Origin: CAYNFR01 sp964616755
Lineage (GTDB): Bacteria > Bacteroidota > Bacteroidia > Chitinophagales > Saprospiraceae
Assembly: GCA_964616755.1 (NCBI GenBank)
Contig: CAZTSI010000008.1
Coordinates: 37,797 to 101,796, forward strand
DNA: 64,000 bases
Reading direction: 5' to 3'
The notes below the pieces were generated by a model. That model ran no database searches. It was not told the origin of the DNA and was given only the letters and a program-made list of their open reading frames with translations. Positions 8,014-16,546 of the stretch are shown piece by piece. The position numbers and the translations under genes were made by a program. How positions within the stretch are numbered: position 1 is the first letter of the stretch; every line of letters begins with the position of its first letter.

Positions 8014-10662
8014 ATGATTAAGGGGCTTTTATTCCTTGTTTTTTTGTTGCCTTTTACTACCATCTTGGGTCAATCATACCCTGATGAACAGACGGTTAGT
8101 GCTACCTTGGTTAATGTGTCCATTGATAGCGCCTTGTTTGTTTTAAGCAACAATAGTCAAGTAGCCATAAGCTACGACCCTTCTATTATCCCTAATAAAC
8201 TAGTCACTCTTTTCGTCCAAAATATTAAGTTAGGCCTAGCGCTCGACAATATTTTTGAAGGCACAGACTTGAAGTATCAAATATTAGGGAATCAGCTAAT
8301 TATTAAGGCTTTTATGTCTAATGAGCTTAAGAAAAACTATAATATCAGCGGCATAGTCTTTGACTCACTTTCTAAAGAGCGTTTGGTTTATGCCAACATA
8401 TTTACAGATGGGGCACATCAATATGGAAATATATCTAACGAATATGGTTTTTATAGTATTTCTATTCCCCAGGATCGATATACGTTGAACTTCTCCTTTC
8501 TTGGTTATACCAAGCAACAGGTCAGTTTTGATCTCCAGTCCGATACCATAATTGATGTATATCTAAGTCCTGAACAATTAATGAATGAGATAATCATCCG
8601 CGAAACCATTCAGCGCAAATCTACCGAAGCGGAGCAATCGGTCACCGTTCCAGTAGATCTCTTAATTAATATGGCCAATATCGGTGGCGAACCTGATGTT
8701 TTTCGCATGCTCCAGATGAGGGCGGGCGTGGCTTCGTTTACGGATGGCTTTGGTGGAATACAAGTAAGAGGCGGTCAAAGCGACCATACATTATCTCTAA
8801 TGGACGGTGTCCCAATATACAATACAGGTCATATGCTGGGATTGTTTAGTGTGTTTCATCCTACGATCGTTAAGAGTACCCGCTTATTAAAGGCAGGTGT
8901 GCCTGCCCGATATGGTGGGAGATTGTCAGCAATTTTAGATGTAGCCCTTAAGGATGGCAATAAGAACAAGGTGGCAGGCGAATTTTCTGTATCTCCTCTT
9001 CTAATAAGAGGATCTCTGGAGTTGCCCATAAATAAGGGTAAGAGTTCTTTGCTGCTAGCAGGTAGGCGCACAATTATCGACCCGTTCTTGAGGCCCCTTT
9101 CAAAATATCAGTTTGAGCGAAATAATGAGGATGGTTTTATTAACTTTTATTTCTTTGACTTTAATGCTAAGTTCAATACCGAGCTTGGCAAAAACGATCA
9201 ATTATTTTTGAGTTACTATCAAGGTCAAGACAGCTATCTGAATGAAGTGGAAGGTGATGTTGATATATCTACAGTACAGAAAATCAGACAGTTAGATGTA
9301 TCAGATTATAGTTGGGGAAACCGTTTAGCTAGCGTAAAGTGGAATCATTTTTTTGGATCAAAGGCTTTTTTGACATCGAAAGGTTTTGTAAGTCGTTTTA
9401 GATTTCAAAACTTTGAATTTGATCGTACTATAATCAATCCTGGGGCTGGGCAGACTCTTGGCTTTAATTCTCAGCTCTATCAGTCCGAAATAGAAGATAG
9501 GGGTATTAGTATTGACCTAGATGTTTTCTTTAATGCCAACTGGAAGATTAGATTTGGCGGAGAGTTTATTCGTCATACGGTAATTCCTGGCGCAGACTTT
9601 AATGCTTCAGATGTGAGTCTTTTGGATGAAAACTTGCGGCTATCTGCTTCTGTCGTGCGGGATAATAGTATTTTCCCGGAGTTGTATGGACAAGAAACTC
9701 GTGCCTATATCGAAAATGAGATTCGTATGGCTGATCGCCTGACGTTACAAGCTGGCCTTCATGTGGCAAGATTACAAGCTGATAATTCTAAATATACCTT
9801 TTTCGAACCGCGACTAGCGCTAAGCTATCGTTTTGGACATGATCATTTTTTGCGATTGGCATTTACAGAAATGGATCAGTTCATGCATGTTATCTCCACT
9901 TTTGGCTTGGGGTTGCCTAATGATATTTGGATTCCAAGCACGGCCAATATTACTCCTCAACGAGCTAGGGATTGGTCAGTTAGCTTTGATTTTAACTTTA
10001 AATCTGGTTATTCTTGGAGCTTGTCAGCCTACACCAAAGAGTTACGCAATATATACGGTTTCCGTGAGGGGGGTATCTTCGCGATCCAAGCCAATGAGAA
10101 TTGGGAAGAACAATTGTTTAGCGGTAACGGACGGAGTAGGGGTGTTGAAGTAGAGCTAGAGAAAAAGTTGGGCATAATTCGTGGTTTTGTGAGTTACACC
10201 TACAGTAAATCTACTAGACAGTTTGAAGAAATCAATGATGGGATAGAGTTTTATGCAAACAACGATAGACGACATCAGTCAGCGATCAACTTACAAACTA
10301 AGATTAACAATAACCTCGACTTCTCGATTGGCTATACTTATAATACGGGCAGTCCTGTGACGCTGCCAATTGCAATTCAATCGATCGTTGTTTCGAATAC
10401 AGTAGAGATTGTTCCGATTTATGGCCGCATTAACAATGCGCGACTTCCGGCGTATCACAATCTTAGTATGGGTTTGAATGTGCATAATCAATATACATGG
10501 GCACGACAAAAATTTTCTTTAGGTGTATATAATGTCTACAACCGACGTAATCCTTTTTACATTGATTTAGTCAAAGATCCAGATAATAATCTTCGCTTTA
10601 ATCTCGAGCAGGTGAGCCTCATGCCTCTTTTACCATACATCAGTTACAGCATCAGTTTTTAA
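8014..10662 (+). CDS. TonB-dependent receptor with STN signalling domain
   Basis: About 882 residues from the ATG at 8014, which gives a clean signal peptide (MIKGLLFLVFLLPFTTILGQ); the longer GTG start at 7978 would spoil it. Order: STN domain (SATLVNVSIDSALFVLSNNS...LGLALDNIFEG), a carboxypeptidase-regulatory-like beta domain (ISGIVFDSLSKERLVYANIF), plug (DVFRMLQMRAGVASFTDGFGGIQVRGGQ) and a beta-barrel ending in Phe. It is an outer-membrane importer that also signals to FecR. It lacks a SusD partner and is instead followed by DUF4249, so polysaccharide uptake is less likely than a smaller ligand, which is unknown. Confidence 0.92.
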   Translation: MIKGLLFLVFLLPFTTILGQSYPDEQTVSATLVNVSIDSALFVLSNNSQVAISYDPSIIPNKLVTLFVQNIKLGLALDNIFEGTDLKYQILGNQLIIKAFMSNELKKNYNISGIVFDSLSKERLVYANIFTDGAHQYGNISNEYGFYSISIPQDRYTLNFSFLGYTKQQVSFDLQSDTIIDVYLSPEQLMNEIIIRETIQRKSTEAEQSVTVPVDLLINMANIGGEPDVFRMLQMRAGVASFTDGFGGIQVRGGQSDHTLSLMDGVPIYNTGHMLGLFSVFHPTIVKSTRLLKAGVPARYGGRLSAILDVALKDGNKNKVAGEFSVSPLLIRGSLELPINKGKSSLLLAGRRTIIDPFLRPLSKYQFERNNEDGFINFYFFDFNAKFNTELGKNDQLFLSYYQGQDSYLNEVEGDVDISTVQKIRQLDVSDYSWGNRLASVKWNHFFGSKAFLTSKGFVSRFRFQNFEFDRTIINPGAGQTLGFNSQLYQSEIEDRGISIDLDVFFNANWKIRFGGEFIRHTVIPGADFNASDVSLLDENLRLSASVVRDNSIFPELYGQETRAYIENEIRMADRLTLQAGLHVARLQADNSKYTFFEPRLALSYRFGHDHFLRLAFTEMDQFMHVISTFGLGLPNDIWIPSTANITPQRARDWSVSFDFNFKSGYSWSLSAYTKELRNIYGFREGGIFAIQANENWEEQLFSGNGRSRGVEVELEKKLGIIRGFVSYTYSKSTRQFEEINDGIEFYANNDRRHQSAINLQTKINNNLDFSIGYTYNTGSPVTLPIAIQSIVVSNTVEIVPIYGRINNARLPAYHNLSMGLNVHNQYTWARQKFSLGVYNVYNRRNPFYIDLVKDPDNNLRFNLEQVSLMPLLPYISYSISF

Positions 10663-10792
10663 GCATAACACCATTATCGCAGGCAATTGAGCTAGGAGAT
10701 CATTAAGTTGCACCTGTTATATTGCTTTAGTTAAAGATGAATTATAATATTAAGTCGTTTATGACATGCGATTACAATGTTGTACTTTTGCA

Positions 10793-10800
10793 TATCGTCA
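10793..10800 (+). promoter_or_regulatory. -7 box TACTTTTG of the DUF4249 gene
   Basis: Exact TAnnTTTG match, 20 bases before the ATG at 10821. It suggests the DUF4249 gene can be transcribed separately from the receptor. No clear -33 element was found. Confidence 0.45.
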
Positions 10801-10820
10801 AGGTTGAAAGTTATTATAGG

Positions 10821-11753
10821 ATGAAACGTATGCATTTGTGTATAGTGCTAATCTGCCTAGTTATAGGCTGTAGAGAGGCATATATCTATGATGTAGAAGA
10901 GCAATACATTCCTCAAATTAACCTCAATAGCGAAATATCTTCTGACTTACCCGTAGAGATAAGAATATTAAAAAGTCAAGCACTCGGTCAGGATGTCAAT
11001 GCTGAGCCCATGAATAAGGCCTCAGTGTGGTTAGAAGGGACGAGGATACCCGGTGGAAGAGCTCTGCTTGGATTTGATAGTAAGACAAACTCATACAAAT
11101 TCCCCTTAGATGGTTTTCGACTTAATGAAGATCAACGGTATGTGGTAACTGCGGTGACGGAAGGGTTTGATACGATACGATCAAGCACCGTTATTCCAAA
11201 GCCCACTAATTTTAGTCGTATCGAAGTTATTTCGAGCCGCAAAATAGCAGTAGATCCAATTAGGAATCATTTCGAAATCCAACTGGCTATCGAACTGCAA
11301 GAACCTACACGTCGTCCAGCGTTTTATATGCTCGATTTCAATAGGATATTAACAGAATATCGTGTGACATCCAACAACGATACCCTCCTGACGGATTATA
11401 AAGCATTGCACCGCTTGAACGTAAAGACTATCGACAATAATAAAAATGCCATTCATTCATTCATCCAATCGCCGGGTGTATTTATCGATGAATCGAAGTT
11501 GAGCAATGAAAGAATGGTTTTTACTATAGTCACTGATCAATCTTTACAAAGCTTCAGGGAAATTCTAAAAAAAGTTTCGATAGAATTACGCACAATCACT
11601 CCTGAACTATTTTGGTACAACGAGTACATCAATCGTCTCTTGACCAGTACCCGCAGCGGATACAGCTTTCCAGTGAAGGGCTATTCAAACGTCGAAAACG
11701 GCAATGGGGTCTTTGGCGGCCTTTCTCGTCGAAATATTGTCATAAATATTTAG
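10821..11753 (+). CDS. DUF4249 family outer-membrane-associated lipoprotein
   Basis: 310 residues starting MKRMHLCIVLICLVIGC, a lipoprotein signal with its Cys at residue 17. The rest is a beta-rich DUF4249 protein, including an early Ig-like segment (ASVWLEGTRIPGG) and an extended NHFEIQLAIELQEP strand region. DUF4249 genes habitually follow STN-type TonB receptors in Bacteroidota and probably encode a surface partner of the receptor. The ORF is open back to 10737, but a -7 promoter box at 10793-10800 makes the 10821 start better. Ligand unknown. Confidence 0.8.
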   Translation: MKRMHLCIVLICLVIGCREAYIYDVEEQYIPQINLNSEISSDLPVEIRILKSQALGQDVNAEPMNKASVWLEGTRIPGGRALLGFDSKTNSYKFPLDGFRLNEDQRYVVTAVTEGFDTIRSSTVIPKPTNFSRIEVISSRKIAVDPIRNHFEIQLAIELQEPTRRPAFYMLDFNRILTEYRVTSNNDTLLTDYKALHRLNVKTIDNNKNAIHSFIQSPGVFIDESKLSNERMVFTIVTDQSLQSFREILKKVSIELRTITPELFWYNEYINRLLTSTRSGYSFPVKGYSNVENGNGVFGGLSRRNIVINI

Positions 11754-11826
11754 ATATACTCGTACTACATCTCATCTTCGGCTTGCTACGCGTAGGGGTA
11801 AAATGTCAACTGGTTGTCATTCTATC

Positions 11827-11841
11827 TATAAACCAAAACTT
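11827..11841 (+). promoter_or_regulatory. AACCAAAACT box directly before the Crp-family start
   Basis: AACCAAAACT (11831-11840) ends one base before ATG 11842. The same core appears reversed just upstream of the small HTH gene (12803-12812), twice in the next gap (12974 and 13074), and upstream of the minus-strand gene at 44112. Confidence 0.35.
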
Positions 11842-12555
11842 ATGAATGACTCCACAATTGTAGTGCGCCCCGATGCTTCAGCAAAACTACTTGAACATAA
11901 ACTCTTAGAAGGCCTTTCGGATATTGAAAGGTTATTCGTAAAGAAGCATTCACAAGAGATAAGTTTACGCAAACATGATTTATTGTTTAAGGAAAACGAT
12001 AAGCGACAATTTCTATACATCATACACGAAGGTATTGTCAAGGAATATATCCGAGCGTCAAAGCGAGTCATCATCCGACAGATTTATTATCCGGTAGATA
12101 TCATCTGTGAAAATGTAACGAGATCAATGGCTATGCATGACAGTATAGCTATAGCCTTAGCCGGACCCGTAAAAATTCTTGCAATTGATTTAAATTGCCT
12201 GAAGACACTGTCTAAGCAGAATCATCATGTCGCGTCTTATTTGATCGACTTTTTTGCCAATCAGTCAGCACAACGAAGCGAGCGAATAGATAGATTAATG
12301 AGAGACGATGCCAAAAGTCGTATTGTGCATTTTATTACAAGCTATGCGACGACTTACGGTGTAAAGATAGGAATGCACGAACTCTTGTTTAAGCATAATT
12401 TTACTCAACAAGATATTGCAGATTATACAGCTACGTCAAGGCAGACCGTAGTAACTGTGCTAAACGAACTAAAAGACGAAAAATCCATATCCTTTATGCG
12501 CAATAGAATTTTGATAAAGGATATGGATTCCCTTAAACTTCAGCTAGTTAGCTGA
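11842..12555 (+). CDS. Crp/Fnr-family transcriptional regulator
   Basis: 237 residues. A cyclic-nucleotide-binding-type beta roll (LRKHDLLFKENDKRQFLYIIHEGIVKEYI, then QIYYPVDIICE) is followed by a long dimer helix and a C-terminal helix-turn-helix (FTQQDIADYTATSRQTVVTVLNELKDEKSI). No Fnr-type cysteine cluster is present, and the typical cAMP phosphate-cassette RS pair is not evident, so the ligand is unclear. The ATG at 11842 is favoured over 11803 by the AACCAAAACT leader box. Its 3' end overlaps the convergent small HTH gene by 12 bases. Confidence 0.85.
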   Translation: MNDSTIVVRPDASAKLLEHKLLEGLSDIERLFVKKHSQEISLRKHDLLFKENDKRQFLYIIHEGIVKEYIRASKRVIIRQIYYPVDIICENVTRSMAMHDSIAIALAGPVKILAIDLNCLKTLSKQNHHVASYLIDFFANQSAQRSERIDRLMRDDAKSRIVHFITSYATTYGVKIGMHELLFKHNFTQQDIADYTATSRQTVVTVLNELKDEKSISFMRNRILIKDMDSLKLQLVS

Positions 12556-12795
12556 GCTAGAATTCAAAATATTCATTGCTGCTTGATAGATAGTGTCATC
12601 ATCTAGCAAGACTATGCCTCCATCAGGGCCTTGTTCTTGATGAAAGGCAACAATACTACCATCTACAAATTTTTTCGCCCCAAAATAATTTCGCACCGTT
12701 TGCTCTTCAAGTTGTAGTTGTTGAGCAATCTTACTAATGCTTCCTGTAGGAAGACGATGCTTCAATTGGCGTAATTCATTGAATGTTATATACAT
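12544..12795 (-). CDS. Small conserved HTH DNA-binding protein
   Basis: 83 residues with a helix-turn-helix (TGSISKIAQQLQLEEQTVRNYFGAKKF), then a short glycine-rich turn (EQGPDGGIVLLDDDTIYQAAMNIL). I recognise this as a widespread small Bacteroidota protein usually labelled DNA-binding, without a known function. It is convergent with and overlaps the Crp-family gene by 12 bases. Its 5' side carries an AACCAAAATT box (12803-12812) and, further upstream, two tandem hairpin modules that would lie in a long leader if transcription begins beyond 13090. Confidence 0.75.
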   Translation of the reverse strand: MYITFNELRQLKHRLPTGSISKIAQQLQLEEQTVRNYFGAKKFVDGSIVAFHQEQGPDGGIVLLDDDTIYQAAMNILNSSSAN

Positions 12796-12802
12796 GACTC
12801 AG

Positions 12803-13160
12803 AATTTTGGTTTAATGGGCTTAAATTACGATAATTCCGATTTTATCGCAATATATATTCAATTATTTTGCATTTGATAGTCAAGAAGGTATTTTAGTGG
12901 GCAATAGCCTATTCTGCCTCCTAAAATGAAAAATGTCCATATCTATCTTCATACATATGGACATTACTCATTTAATAACCAAAACTCATAAATACATATG
13001 CAAATAATGTGCCAAGTATAAAATAAAAAATGCCCGAGATATTTCTATCTCGAGCAAAACGAATTTTACAATAAATAACCAAAACTTACACATAACGAAG
13101 ATATTACATATTATGAATATATTTAATATGTAATTAATTAATTTACAATCATTACTAACA
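12803..13160. other. Intergenic region with tandem hairpin/AACCAAAACT modules
   Basis: The 407-base gap contains an AACCAAAATT box (minus, 12803-12812). It also has two modules exactly 100 bases apart, each a strong hairpin followed on the plus strand by AATAACCAAAACT (12974-12986 and 13074-13086). Hairpin 1 spans 12932-12965 (11-bp stem) and hairpin 2 spans 13031-13053 (11-bp stem, one mismatch). No credible protein gene lies here; the 83-codon minus-strand ORF has no domain-like composition. Confidence 0.5.
13021..13053 (-). terminator. Terminator-like hairpin in the 12.8-13.2 kb gap
   Basis: On the minus strand the stem TGCTCGAGATA...TATCTCGGGCA with loop GAAA is followed by TTTTTTATTTT, a good intrinsic terminator. 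What it terminates is unclear: a short minus-strand RNA, or readthrough toward the small HTH gene. Confidence 0.55.
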
Positions 13161-13162
13161 TA

Positions 13163-13170
13163 TATTTTTG
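13163..13170 (+). promoter_or_regulatory. -7 box TATTTTTG of the RluA-type gene
   Basis: Exact TAnnTTTG match, 32 bases before ATG 13203. No TTG at the -33 spacing. Confidence 0.4.
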
Positions 13171-13202
13171 CGCATGTATAAGCACTTATATATCTGACCC
13201 TT

Positions 13203-13922
13203 ATGACAATCTCTGACAAAATTATTTTTGAGGACAATCATTTACTTATTGTTAATAAACCTTCGGGATGGCTTGTACAAGGCGACAAGACAGGCGATGT
13301 CAGCCTTCTGGATTTAGCAAAGCTGTATATTAAAGAAAAATATGGAAAACCAGGAGATGTTTTTCTTCAACCTGTGCATCGCATCGATAGAGGTGTGAGC
13401 GGTCTTTCAATCTTTGCTCGCACGAGTAAAGCGACCGCGCGTATGAATGAAATATTTAAAAACCGCCAGATTATAAAGACGTATGCTGCTATTTCGCGGG
13501 ACAGACCAGCGACCGAAGTTGGCGAACTTTTTGATCACATCCTCAAAGACGAAGGAAACAACCAAGTTAAGCGTGTTAAGTCCAGCCATCCGCAAGGGAA
13601 GGCAGCTCATACAAAGTACAAGCTATTGAATATTCAAGCGGCAAAATACCTTTTCATCGTCCAACCCGTCACTGGAAGACCACATCAAATTAGAGCTCAA
13701 ATGTCGTGGATGGGTTGTCCATTATTCGGGGATACTAAATACGGAGATATTCAAGCCATTCAAGACAGATCAATTGCTCTGCATAGTATGAGTGTTTCAT
13801 TTATTCACCCAGTGACAAAAGAACCTCAATTTCATTATTGCCTTCCTGAGCGCGTCGAGGTATGGCGAGAGTTTATTCCTGTAGTCAAGGCCTACTGCCT
13901 CGATGATGGTTCAGACTTTTAG
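13203..13922 (+). CDS. RluA-family RNA pseudouridine synthase
   Basis: 239 residues, a single catalytic domain without an S4 domain. The signature HRIDR at residues 59-63 contains the catalytic aspartate D62. VTGRPHQIRAQMSWMGCPLFGDTKYG is the second conserved block of RluA/RluD enzymes. It isomerises uridine in rRNA or tRNA, and the target base cannot be read from sequence. It stands alone, followed after about 130 bases by the SRP RNA gene. Confidence 0.9.
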   Translation: MTISDKIIFEDNHLLIVNKPSGWLVQGDKTGDVSLLDLAKLYIKEKYGKPGDVFLQPVHRIDRGVSGLSIFARTSKATARMNEIFKNRQIIKTYAAISRDRPATEVGELFDHILKDEGNNQVKRVKSSHPQGKAAHTKYKLLNIQAAKYLFIVQPVTGRPHQIRAQMSWMGCPLFGDTKYGDIQAIQDRSIALHSMSVSFIHPVTKEPQFHYCLPERVEVWREFIPVVKAYCLDDGSDF

Positions 13923-14019
13923 AGTCAATCTTTTTCAAAAGAGTCTTGAGCGGGTTGATATTTGGCAATGGCAAAGGAGAATTGCTTGGTTTGGCGTATT
14001 TATGACATAAAGAATACCC

Positions 14020-14049
14020 TTGATAAATGGCTAATAAAGATTACCTTTG
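14020..14049 (+). promoter_or_regulatory. Promoter of the SRP RNA gene
   Basis: TTG (14020-14022), a 19-base spacer and TACCTTTG (14042-14049) match the Bacteroidota sigma consensus. The RNA begins about 6 bases downstream. Confidence 0.75.
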
Positions 14050-14054
14050 CGGCC

Positions 14055-14147
14055 GGTGAGGGTCGTACAGCCAGCTCCTTCAAAATCCCCCAGGGTGGAA
14101 ACGCAGCAAGGGTATGAAGTTGTAGCGGTTTGGTATGATTCCTCACT
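14055..14147 (+). ncRNA. ffs: Signal recognition particle RNA, small bacterial type
   Basis: The region folds into one long hairpin. Terminal GTGAGG (14056-14061) pairs with CCTCAC (14141-14146), GTCGTACAGCC pairs imperfectly with GGTTTGGTATGAT, and CTCCTTCA pairs with TGAAGTTG. The apex is the Ffh-binding site, CCCCCAGG...AGCAAGGG. The terminal loop reads GTG-GAAA-CGC, a GAAA instead of the common GGAA tetraloop. A T7 run after the stem ends transcription. It acts with Ffh to target membrane proteins. Confidence 0.92.
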
Positions 14148-14178
14148 TTTTTTATTTCAATTTCAAGCGATATAATTT

Positions 14179-14835
14179 ATGAAGTTTTTTATTGATACAG
14201 CCTCCTTATCACAGATACAAGAAGCTAAAGAATTAGGTATCCTCGACGGTGTCACCACAAATCCCTCCTTAATGTTCAAAGAGGGTATCGTAGGTCATTC
14301 TAATGTCATGAAACATTACGCAGCTATTTGCGATCTGGTAGACGGCGATGTTAGTGCTGAGGTAATTTCTACTGAAATGGAAGGAATTATCAGAGAAGGA
14401 AAGGAGTTAGTAGCTATTGCGCCTAATATAGTAGTTAAAGTACCGATGATTAAAGAGGGTATCAAAGCTATTCGCTGGTTTTCAGACCATGATATTAAGA
14501 CCAATTGTACGCTAGTCTTCTCTGCTGGACAAGCGATTTTGGCGGCTAAGGCTGGTGCCACCTATTTATCCCCATTTATCGGTCGAGTTGATGATATCAA
14601 TTGGGACGGAATAGCTCTTATAAGAGAAATCGCCGAAATTTATGCTATTCAAGGATATGATACAGAGATACTAGCCGCCTCGATCCGCAATAGCCGACAT
14701 ATAGTTCAGTCTGCTCAAGCTGGTGCTGATGTGGTGACCTGTCCGCTGAGCGCAATAGTAGGACTACTCAAACACCCGTTAACGGATTCTGGATTGGAAC
14801 AATTCTTAGCTGATCATAAGAAAGGACTTGCGTAA
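14179..14835 (+). CDS. Fructose-6-phosphate aldolase / transaldolase-family protein
   Basis: 218 residues, the short decameric transaldolase subfamily. Signatures: MKFFIDTA, GVTTNPSL and NIVVKVPM with Schiff-base lysine K87, then TNCTLVFSAGQAILAAKAGATYLSPFIGR and ADVVTCPLSAI. The enzyme uses dihydroxyacetone units; members annotated FSA or short transaldolase cannot be separated without testing the residue at the acid/base position. Its 3' end overlaps the ArsC-like gene by 8 bases, so the two are translated from one message. Confidence 0.9.
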   Translation: MKFFIDTASLSQIQEAKELGILDGVTTNPSLMFKEGIVGHSNVMKHYAAICDLVDGDVSAEVISTEMEGIIREGKELVAIAPNIVVKVPMIKEGIKAIRWFSDHDIKTNCTLVFSAGQAILAAKAGATYLSPFIGRVDDINWDGIALIREIAEIYAIQGYDTEILAASIRNSRHIVQSAQAGADVVTCPLSAIVGLLKHPLTDSGLEQFLADHKKGLA

Positions 14836-15181
14836 GATATATTACCTTTCAACGTGCAATACTTGTCAGCGGATAATAGGGCAAATTCGCGATATAGCCT
14901 CTTTCGAGCTTATAGATATCAAAAAGGAAATGATCTCTAAGACATTATTAGATCAAATTCGGACGCGGGTTGGAAGCTATGAAGATCTATTTAATAAGCG
15001 TTCTCGAAAATACCAAGCTATCCCAGTTCAGGATCGCCCTCAAACTGATAGTGAATGGGAAGACTTGATTTTGACGGATTATACCTTTTTGAAGAGACCC
15101 ATAGTTATTGATGATAAAGCCTGTTTTATTGGTAATGCGGACAACGTCGTAGCTGCAATGCTTAAACATGTGAACCTATGA
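14828..15181 (+). CDS. ArsC/Spx-family thioredoxin-fold protein
   Basis: 117 residues with an N-terminal C10-N-T-C13 motif (LSTCNTCQRI), a central helix with SYEDLFNKRSRKY and the ArsC-type loop FLKRPIVID. Arsenate reductases use a single catalytic cysteine, while a CxxC is commoner in Spx/YffB-like relatives, so reductase activity on arsenate is uncertain. Translation likely starts at TTG 14828, inside the end of the aldolase gene. It overlaps hemF by 4 bases, giving a tight three-gene unit with no arsenic genes around it. Confidence 0.8.
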   Translation: MRKIYYLSTCNTCQRIIGQIRDIASFELIDIKKEMISKTLLDQIRTRVGSYEDLFNKRSRKYQAIPVQDRPQTDSEWEDLILTDYTFLKRPIVIDDKACFIGNADNVVAAMLKHVNL

Positions 15182-16086
15182 TTTCACCAGGCAGTGATAC
15201 CATTATTGATGAGTTTCAAATGTTACAAGACCGCATTTGTCAGGGGCTGGAAGCCTTAGACAGTTCAGCGAAATTTGAACAAGACTCTTGGGATCGACCT
15301 GAAGGAGGTGGGGGTAGAACCCGAATCATACAAGGACAACACATTCAAAAGGGTGGAGTCAACTTTAGTGCCGTACATGGCAGTATGCCGGAGAGCATTC
15401 AAAAGGCCTTGCAATTGGCGCCAAATGATTTTTTAGCTACGGGTGTATCTATCGTTTTGCATGCACACAATCCTTGGGTGCCTATCATTCATATGAATGT
15501 ACGCTATTTTGAGACAAATACGGGTCAGTGGTGGTTTGGTGGAGGGATAGATGTTACGCCTCATTATATCATCCGAAATGAATCGCGTGTTTTTCACGAG
15601 ACATTACGAGACGTATGTGACGATTTTGATGGAGAGGCTTATCAAAAATATAAGAAATGGGCAGATGACTACTTTTATAATCAACACCGAAATGAAACAA
15701 GAGGGATCGGCGGGATTTTCTTTGACCAATTGAACGAATCCTCTGGACATTCAAAACAAGATATATGGTCTTTTGTCAAAGCCATAGGTGACACCTTCTT
15801 AAAATGTTACGAACCTTTATTCAAAAATAATTTTGAGAAAGATTTTTTTGACGAAGATATCCTTTGGCAGTCTGTAAGGCGAGGTAGATATGTTGAGTTT
15901 AATTTAGTCTATGATCGCGGAACAAAGTTCGGCCTTCAAACAAATGGCCGTATTGAATCCATTTTGATGTCACTACCGCCGATAGCTCAATGGCATTACA
16001 ACCTTTCACCTCCAAACCTCAGAGCTAAAGAAACTAGCCAACTCCTTATTAAGGGTGTTGATTGGCTTAACGACAAAGCAGACTAA
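15178..16086 (+). CDS. hemF: Oxygen-dependent coproporphyrinogen III oxidase
   Basis: 302 residues, the normal length for HemF. Signatures: EGGGGRTRIIQ, GGVNFSAVHG, HMNVRYFET and WWFGGGIDVTPHY, ending with VEFNLVYDRGTKFGLQTNGRIESILMSLPP. It converts coproporphyrinogen III to protoporphyrinogen IX using O2 in haem synthesis, pointing to aerobic growth. It overlaps the ArsC-like gene at its start and the convergent lipoprotein gene at its end (20 bases). Haem supply fits the cytochrome genes a few kilobases downstream. Confidence 0.96.
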   Translation: MISPGSDTIIDEFQMLQDRICQGLEALDSSAKFEQDSWDRPEGGGGRTRIIQGQHIQKGGVNFSAVHGSMPESIQKALQLAPNDFLATGVSIVLHAHNPWVPIIHMNVRYFETNTGQWWFGGGIDVTPHYIIRNESRVFHETLRDVCDDFDGEAYQKYKKWADDYFYNQHRNETRGIGGIFFDQLNESSGHSKQDIWSFVKAIGDTFLKCYEPLFKNNFEKDFFDEDILWQSVRRGRYVEFNLVYDRGTKFGLQTNGRIESILMSLPPIAQWHYNLSPPNLRAKETSQLLIKGVDWLNDKAD

Positions 16087-16546
16087 TAAGAGGTGTTGTG
16101 ATGGTATTACTTTTATTTCCTGCTTCATCGGTTATAAAAATATCTAAGCTGAGTTCATTGATAGGAAATTGCTCAGGAGTTTCGCAAGGCGGTATGCGAT
16201 CAGGAAAAATACAACAGGTAGTAAAAAGCCTTATGTTGACCTCACCTATTGCGGGCTTACCATTTAATGGCAATGAAGGGAACGAAAAGGAATCGTATAT
16301 TTCTTTTGTGCGATTGTCGATAACCGTAATATTTTGAGAATTCATACCGCCAATATCACCATCTTGATCTTCAAAGGCTAAACGAATCAAAATCGAATCC
16401 GTATTTAGCGAGTTTTGCACCATGAAGCCTTTATTGAACTCTACAAAGCTTATTTTTGGCACTGGGTCGGTTGCGTCATTATCGCCACATGACCAAAACT
16501 TGACCAACAACATGACACTAAAAAAAATATAAGCAATATCTCTCAT
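16067..16546 (-). CDS. Putative lipoprotein of unknown function
   Basis: 159 residues with a hydrophobic N-terminus ending in WSC at Cys20, followed by an acidic GDNDATD linker, suggestive of a lipoprotein. The mature part has an AFEDQDGDIGG motif, commonly seen in Bacteroidota cell-surface Ig-like domains, and a LSLDIFITDEAGNKSN strand. Two cysteine pairs (TCC and PCETP) may form disulfides. It is antisense to the hemF end. Its ATG shares base 16546 with the start of the LuxE-like gene on the other strand. An alternative start is ATG at 16513. No function is recognised. Confidence 0.6.
   Translation of the reverse strand: MRDIAYIFFSVMLLVKFWSCGDNDATDPVPKISFVEFNKGFMVQNSLNTDSILIRLAFEDQDGDIGGMNSQNITVIDNRTKEIYDSFSFPSLPLNGKPAIGEVNIRLFTTCCIFPDRIPPCETPEQFPINELSLDIFITDEAGNKSNTITTPLISLLCR

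Noticed and set aside
12986..13237. 83-codon minus-strand ORF crossing the rluA-type start
   Set aside because: Low-complexity hydrophobic product from AT-rich sequence; it spans the hairpin modules and a promoter.
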